A stretch of 64,000 nt of DNA, from NCBI GenBank assembly GCA_016844745.1, contig JAERMQ010000004.1, positions 1-64,000 of the forward strand. The letters are read 5' to 3'. How positions within the stretch are numbered: the first letter of the stretch is position 1; each line of letters starts with the position of its first letter. Of the stretch, positions 63,576-64,000 are shown piece after piece. Made by a program: the position numbers and the translations under genes. Origin of the DNA: Ignavibacteria bacterium. Its GTDB lineage: Bacteria > Bacteroidota > Ignavibacteria > Kapaibacteriales > UBA2268. The notes beneath the pieces were generated by a model. The model did not search any database and was not told where the DNA came from. It saw only the letters and a program-made list of their open reading frames with translations.

Positions 63576-63718
63576 TACTTTTCAATTAATATTTATTAAA
63601 TTAACTTTTTATTGATGGATGGAATTGATTTTTATTGTTTTGAGCATTTATACTGAGATTCTAATAAAGTTTAAAATGACATTCCTGCAAATAAAAGTAA
63701 CATGAAAAGCCAAGTAGA

Positions 63719-63841
63719 ATGTCATTCGTAAGCGAAGTGAAGAATCTTCTTAAACAAAAGAAGAATTTGGTTTTAGAAGTATTAAAACAATGTAGTTATC
63801 AGATATTGGTATAAGATTCTTCACTTCGTACAGAATGACAT
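63719..63841. repeat. Palindromic repeat (GAAGAATCC family) with long spacer
   Basis: TGTCATTCGTAAGCGAAGTG with GAAGAATC and the reverse GATTCTTCACTTCGTACAG with AATGACA, separated by about 65 bases. It accounts for much of the gap 63576-63930. Confidence 0.75.
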
Positions 63842-63930
63842 CCTTCTCATATTCCAAAATAGCAAAAGCAACTTTTAATTAATTGAAGTGTTATTCAAAC
63901 AGATTATTAACAAAAAAATAAAAAAAGAAA

Positions 63931-64000
63931 ATGAAAAATAAATTGATTTATTTATTATCGGCTACTTTAATATTTCTCTCATTGACCTATTCCTCAAATG
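63931..64000 (+). CDS. Start of a secreted protein, cut by the window edge
   Basis: ATG at 63931, preceded by AAAAAGAAA, opens a frame giving MKNKLIYLLSATLIFLSLTY and SSN, a signal peptide. The gene continues past the window, so its identity is unknown. Confidence 0.6.
   Translation, partial: MKNKLIYLLSATLIFLSLTYSSN

Overview
The window looks like chromosomal DNA of an AT-rich, Gram-negative member of the Bacteroidota/Chlorobiota (FCB) group. The evidence is convergent: several secreted proteins end in type IX secretion (T9SS) C-terminal sorting domains, the T9SS regulator PorX is present, good matches to the Bacteroidota promoter (TTG-like box, 19-20 nt, TAnnTTTG) occur at 50.0-50.4 kb, and the SusC-free, lipoprotein-rich, repeat-rich gene style fits Ignavibacteria/Kapabacteria-like lineages better than classical Bacteroidia. 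The exact lineage is inference. No rRNA or tRNA genes, CRISPR arrays or intact insertion sequences were seen.

Layout. 0-3 kb: a membrane class III adenylate cyclase and gcvPA. 3-8 kb: a membrane pentapeptide-repeat protein, small ORFs, a TPR protein, and a translationally coupled AAA ATPase plus TOPRIM-like DUF4276 protein that resembles split OLD-type defence modules. 8-17 kb: M16 peptidase, DUF47-Pit phosphate uptake, a nuclease/transposase remnant, a PPDK_N-domain protein and ftsY. 17-24 kb: two paralogous lipoproteins, a large T9SS-sorted M6 metalloprotease and an Rh-type ammonium channel. 24-32 kb: an exosortase locus, in which an IPTL-CTERM surface protein faces a PAP2 phosphatase - exosortase H - associated membrane protein operon next to a PASTA penicillin-binding protein. 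32-40 kb: cdsA, nth, a mazEF remnant with a gutted toxin, a T9SS propeller-repeat gene broken by one stop codon, a 0.95 kb repeat-rich gap and a UvrD helicase. 40-50 kb: a T9SS protein, an amino acid ABC transporter, an LRR protein, ppk1, a methyltransferase and porX. 50-64 kb: a tandem small-RNA candidate array, a GT87-like glycosyltransferase, dxs, an OmpA protein, small accessory genes (DUF4160, DUF2442, DUF5618, a broken small membrane protein), a beta-helix T9SS protein, a nitrilase-family hydrolase and an S41-like protein lacking its apparent catalytic serine.

Two themes run through the window. First, intergenic space is packed with palindromic repeats of several families (the 'TGTCATTCTGAAC..GAAGAATCC' family has about ten copies). 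At four genes such repeats lie inside the 5' coding region or supply the start codon, so N-termini are repeat-encoded. Second, there is visible gene decay: a mazF internal deletion, two in-frame stop codons, a nuclease remnant and a C-terminal fragment of an unknown gene.

The most novel-looking feature is at 50.04-50.51 kb. Three promoter units each have a GTATWWATAC palindrome two bases upstream of the -33 box. Two of them drive nearly identical short sequences with a conserved ACACCCCGGAA segment and an intrinsic terminator. This is a candidate family of co-regulated small RNAs.
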